A stretch of 6,830 bases of DNA from Candidatus Woesearchaeota archaeon (GTDB taxonomy: Archaea; Nanobdellota; Nanobdellia; Woesearchaeales; UBA525). The translations under genes were made by a program, and so were the position numbers. The stretch covers positions 14,081 to 20,910 of the forward strand of contig DUGD01000026.1 of NCBI GenBank assembly GCA_013331575.1. The letters run 5' to 3'. The notes below the pieces were generated by a model. It saw only the letters and a program-made list of their open reading frames with translations. It was not told where the DNA came from and searched no databases. Below, one piece after another: positions 3,703 through 6,830 of the stretch. Position 1 is the first letter of the stretch, and each line of letters begins with the position of its first letter.

Positions 3703-6700
3703 TCACTTGCGCTTGCGCGTCAGCACGAACACGAGCAGTGTCGCGGCGATGAGTCCGACAAGGATCCAAAGCCACATCCACGCGTCCGATCCGCCGCCCG
3801 TCACTGCGCCCGTGAGAAGGTCGTTCTCAGCAGGTTGTTCATCGCTCGTGCCGGTCTCGGTCGGTACTTCGTCGCCAGTGCCGCTCTCGACAGGAGCGCC
3901 CTCATCGGCCGCAGTCTCCTCGACTACCGGCTCTTTGAAGTTGCTCTCATCGCCACCAGTCTCGGTGTTGCCTGATGTCGTAGGTACTATGGTTGGCGGG
4001 ACGTAATAACTGCCTCCACCGCCTCCGCCACCGCCGCTCGTTCTGCAACGGCTGCCTTCGGTCGTGCATGTGCGGTCGACCGTCGTGCTTCTCGTCAGGC
4101 TTGTGCCCACATTGCCTGCGCCATCGACCGGCTGCACCGTGAATTCATAGGTGCCGTCCGGCAGGTCGGCGAAGCTGTAGTTCGTCGCGTTGACCGTCGT
4201 GTTGAGCACGCCGTTGACGTAGATGCGGTAGTGCTGGACACCGCTTCTCGCATCGGTCGCTGCCGGCCATGCGAGGTCCAGGTTACCGTCCTTGTCGTAC
4301 GGTGAGTTCGTCACGGTGAGCGTCGCGTCGATAGCCCAGACGGGCGCGCTCTTGTCGATACCGAAGGGTACGCTGTTCCAATCGCTCGCGTTCTCGTTGC
4401 CGAGCACGTCAGCCGACTTGTAGCCGAAGTAGTACTGCGTGTCCTCGTCGAACTCGCTGATGTCGAACGTGGCCGTGTACTCGGTGGTGTTCGTCACGCG
4501 AGTCAGCATCGTGGTCGGTATGTCCTCTACCTTGAAGCCGAAGAGGCCCACATGGTAGATGCGTGCGACGACACTTGCATCATCGACTCCCGCCGGCGTA
4601 TCCGTCACACTGATGTTGATGGGCAGCGAGTTGCTGTAGTACTGCGCAAGCGGCGCATAGCGTACTTGCAGCGGTCCCGTGCCGTCTACCATCAGTATGG
4701 TCGTGTTGTCCGTGGTGTTCCAGTTGCCGATGTTGTCCTTGAGGCCTGCCTCGAACACGTAGTTGCCGTCAGGCACTGCCGGTATGAGGAAGCTGCCCTC
4801 GCAGACGCCATTTGCATCCATCGCGTACTGTTCCCATCCGAAGCTGCCCAGGCGCACGTAGCAGAAGCCATCGAAGCCCGACATATCCTCTGGGTTGACG
4901 CTGATATTGAACGGCACCACTGCTAGCGGCGTGACGATGTGCTCCTCGAGCATCACAGTCATCTGCGGTCCGCTCACGATAGTGTCGATGCCGAGCGGGC
5001 TGTAGCTGCCATACGCGCGGTTGCCCGCCGCGTCCTCAAGTGTGAGGTTCAAGCTGCCGAAGCCGTTCTCGAGCGTAGCGTCGCCTAGCGTCGCGTAACC
5101 ACGGCATCTTCCGTGCGTCACGCTGTACTGCGTGTAGCCTGCGAAATCATAGTCGCCGAACGTGTCGATGACTGTGACTGCGCAATCGTCGCCGTCGAAG
5201 CCGTTGTTGTCGCTTGCCACTGCCTCAAGATAGAACGGCGTACCTGCGCGGACCCACGTCTGGCCGACGAAGATCGAACCCAATGAGGGCGCGACCGTGT
5301 CGATCACGACTTCGATGGTCTGCGTGGTGTTGTAGCCGATAGCGTCCTGCACGATCAACTCGATTGTGTAGACTCCATCAGGCTGCGCGTCGCCATCCCA
5401 GAGCATCTGTACTTCGCTGCCGCTCGTGGTGATGGTGTGCTGCGTACGGACGATGTTGTCCGCGCTGTCGCGGATGGTTATCCAGTACAGCATCTCACCG
5501 AACTCGGTCGCTAGGTTGTCCGTCGCGTTGAACACGAACGTCGTGTCATCCTTGACGCCGTCGCCGTTGGGCGAGAACGCGGGGTTCGTCGCGTAGAACG
5601 ACTGGATGACTGGCGGCGTGTTGTCAACGATGAATTCGCTGGCGCTCGTGCTCTCTATCTGATCGAGGTTGTCGATCGCGTAGTAACCGAGCGTGTGCGG
5701 ACCTTCAACAGACCAGCTGATCGGAGGGGAGTACGCTGTCGCGCTGCCACCGTCGAGTATCTGGTATATCGTCTGTACTCCGCTCGGGTATCCGGGCGGG
5801 CTGGGCAATGGATAGTCCACTGCGCTCAGGTTCAGGTCCGTCGTGCTGTTGATCCATGTTATGCTACGGCCACTGCTGTAGACGCTCGGGCTGCCCAAGG
5901 TCAACGTTGTGTCAGGCACGCTGTTGTCCAGGTAGTCCGTCTCGTTCTGCACGGCCTCGAGGTTGCCCAAGAGGTCGCCCGAGTAGTACTCGATGGTGTG
6001 GTTCGTCTCATTGTATACTATCGCGGGGAGGCTGAACGGTCCCTCATAGAGGTTCCAGACATCGCCATCGATACGGTAGTACGTCGCATTCACGCCGACA
6101 ATCGCATCTTGCGCCGTCATCGTGAACGTCGTGCTGCTGTTGACATAGATATCGTTGTTGGATCCGCCGCCAATGCCGTCGCCGACACTGACATCATCGA
6201 TGAGCCAACCGTACGATACGACGCTGAAATCAGTCCTGAAGCGGAATCTGATGTCTATTGTCTGACCGCTGTACGCGCTCAGATCAATCGTTGAGTTGGT
6301 CCAGCTGTAGCCTCCTGTGAAGCATGGTCCACCGCCGACATAACCAGAGCAATCAGCGTTGTTGTAACCGAAGCCTTCGGTTGGTGTGACCTTTGTCCAA
6401 CTGCTGCCGCCGTCGTTAGAGACTTCGACGTAGCCGCCATCCCACCATGCTTCTGAGCTCATCCTGTGTGCGAATGAGAGTTTGGAGCCGGGGCTGAGGG
6501 GGCCGATTGTTCCTTTCAACAGCACATCGTCCTCGTAGTTCCAGTATGTGGTGTCGAGTCTTGCTCCCCAGCATTTGCTGCCTGAGTTGCAGGAATCCCA
6601 GGTGGGTGTTCCCCATCCCCAGTATCCTGAAGGGATGAAGCCACCATTGTCAGTCTCAAAGTCGGTGCTAAACAGCACGTCTCCATCCGGGAACCGCGGC

Positions 6701-6830
6701 TCGCTGATGGTCTTCGTCGTGACCGGTGCGGTGCTATCCACCGTCACCTGTTGCGACTCTGTCGCGCCGGTCTGGTTCAGGTTGTCCACGCATCTGTAAT
6801 AGACCGTGTGCACGCCGTCGGGGACGCCTG
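3703..6830 (-). CDS. Large multidomain cell-surface protein, membrane-anchored (N-terminus outside window)
   Basis: The frame is open through the right edge; the visible part is over 1,040 residues. Numbering starts at the GTG at 6813, which reads as an internal Val. Residues 1-30 end an Ig-like module. 45-212 form a jelly-roll/MAM-like domain (FSTDFETDNGGF..., YVEVSNDGGSSWTKV, YGWLIDDVSV) like those on secreted peptidases and adhesins. 218-397 contain two modules of the YYRIDG...IEYYSGDLLGN type. 398-507 carry FSPNGDGVKDD, typical of FlgD/CHU_C-like Ig domains. 508-823 hold three further Ig-like modules, two with a Cys pair (544/570, 651/671). 824-912 are FN3-like. Then follow a Cys pair (916/923), eight glycines (927-934), an acidic Thr/Pro stalk, LLTGAVTGGG (999-1008), a Trp-rich transmembrane helix (1011-1031) and terminal RKRK. 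Twenty N-x-S/T sequons suggest an extracellular glycoprotein. A catalytic domain could lie upstream; adhesion or S-layer roles are guesses. Confidence 0.9.
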   Translation of the reverse strand, partial: GVPDGVHTVYYRCVDNLNQTGATESQQVTVDSTAPVTTKTISEPRFPDGDVLFSTDFETDNGGFIPSGYWGWGTPTWDSCNSGSKCWGARLDTTYWNYEDDVLLKGTIGPLSPGSKLSFAHRMSSEAWWDGGYVEVSNDGGSSWTKVTPTEGFGYNNADCSGYVGGGPCFTGGYSWTNSTIDLSAYSGQTIDIRFRFRTDFSVVSYGWLIDDVSVGDGIGGGSNNDIYVNSSTTFTMTAQDAIVGVNATYYRIDGDVWNLYEGPFSLPAIVYNETNHTIEYYSGDLLGNLEAVQNETDYLDNSVPDTTLTLGSPSVYSSGRSITWINSTTDLNLSAVDYPLPSPPGYPSGVQTIYQILDGGSATAYSPPISWSVEGPHTLGYYAIDNLDQIESTSASEFIVDNTPPVIQSFYATNPAFSPNGDGVKDDTTFVFNATDNLATEFGEMLYWITIRDSADNIVRTQHTITTSGSEVQMLWDGDAQPDGVYTIELIVQDAIGYNTTQTIEVVIDTVAPSLGSIFVGQTWVRAGTPFYLEAVASDNNGFDGDDCAVTVIDTFGDYDFAGYTQYSVTHGRCRGYATLGDATLENGFGSLNLTLEDAAGNRAYGSYSPLGIDTIVSGPQMTVMLEEHIVTPLAVVPFNISVNPEDMSGFDGFCYVRLGSFGWEQYAMDANGVCEGSFLIPAVPDGNYVFEAGLKDNIGNWNTTDNTTILMVDGTGPLQVRYAPLAQYYSNSLPINISVTDTPAGVDDASVVARIYHVGLFGFKVEDIPTTMLTRVTNTTEYTATFDISEFDEDTQYYFGYKSADVLGNENASDWNSVPFGIDKSAPVWAIDATLTVTNSPYDKDGNLDLAWPAATDARSGVQHYRIYVNGVLNTTVNATNYSFADLPDGTYEFTVQPVDGAGNVGTSLTRSTTVDRTCTTEGSRCRTSGGGGGGGGSYYVPPTIVPTTSGNTETGGDESNFKEPVVEETAADEGAPVESGTGDEVPTETGTSDEQPAENDLLTGAVTGGGSDAWMWLWILVGLIAATLLVFVLTRKRK

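Noticed and set aside
5695..6294. Plus-strand open frame of 199 codons
   Set aside because: Antisense to the surface-protein gene, with Arg/Val/Ala-rich composition expected from the reverse strand of a Thr/Asp/Gly-rich gene; no recognisable domain.

Overview
The window looks like archaeal chromosomal DNA of moderately high GC. The evidence is an archaeal-type ribosomal protein uS12, a tRNA-Thr with a U discriminator base, TATA boxes about 26 bases upstream of inferred transcript starts, GGAGGTG/AGGTG Shine-Dalgarno sites on some genes but not others, T-rich terminators, and a heavily sequon-decorated surface protein with a C-terminal membrane anchor. A DPANN-type lineage is possible because uS12 has its own promoter and terminator instead of sitting in a long str-type operon. 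The window alone cannot settle the lineage.

Left part (1-1411, + strand): the 3' portion of a tRNA-Thr(GGT) gene is followed 12 bases later by a P-loop nucleotide kinase-like gene. That gene overlaps or abuts a ZIP-family metal transporter of the ZupT type, and the two probably form one transcription unit.

Middle part (1412-3132): a HIT-family nucleotide hydrolase/transferase gene (+) lies between two nearly identical 158-bp direct repeats. The right-hand repeat is the 3' end of an intact minus-strand gene whose C-terminal half resembles an ASCH/PUA-like domain. The left-hand repeat is a copy of the same 3' segment attached to an unrelated short 5' end, giving a 78-codon ORF. A palindromic TTATAA box lies between this short ORF and the HIT gene at the right distance to serve both. 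Upstream of the ASCH-like gene is an intergenic region of about 400 bases with no convincing gene. It holds a degenerate tandem repeat made of three ordered motifs and a long-range 13-bp inverted repeat, and it is the best candidate here for an undescribed structured RNA or regulatory element.

Right part (3133-6830, - strand): uS12 has its own TATA box, SD and pyrimidine-rich terminator. It is preceded by a very large cell-surface protein gene that is open through the right edge. The visible part has a jelly-roll-like domain, at least seven Ig/FN3-like modules, 20 N-glycosylation sequons, a glycine and acidic Thr/Pro-rich stalk, an LLTGAVTGGG motif, one transmembrane helix and a terminal RKRK.

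Most genes are ordinary housekeeping or surface functions. The parts worth a second look are the repeat-flanked HIT/ASCH locus and the structured intergenic repeat.
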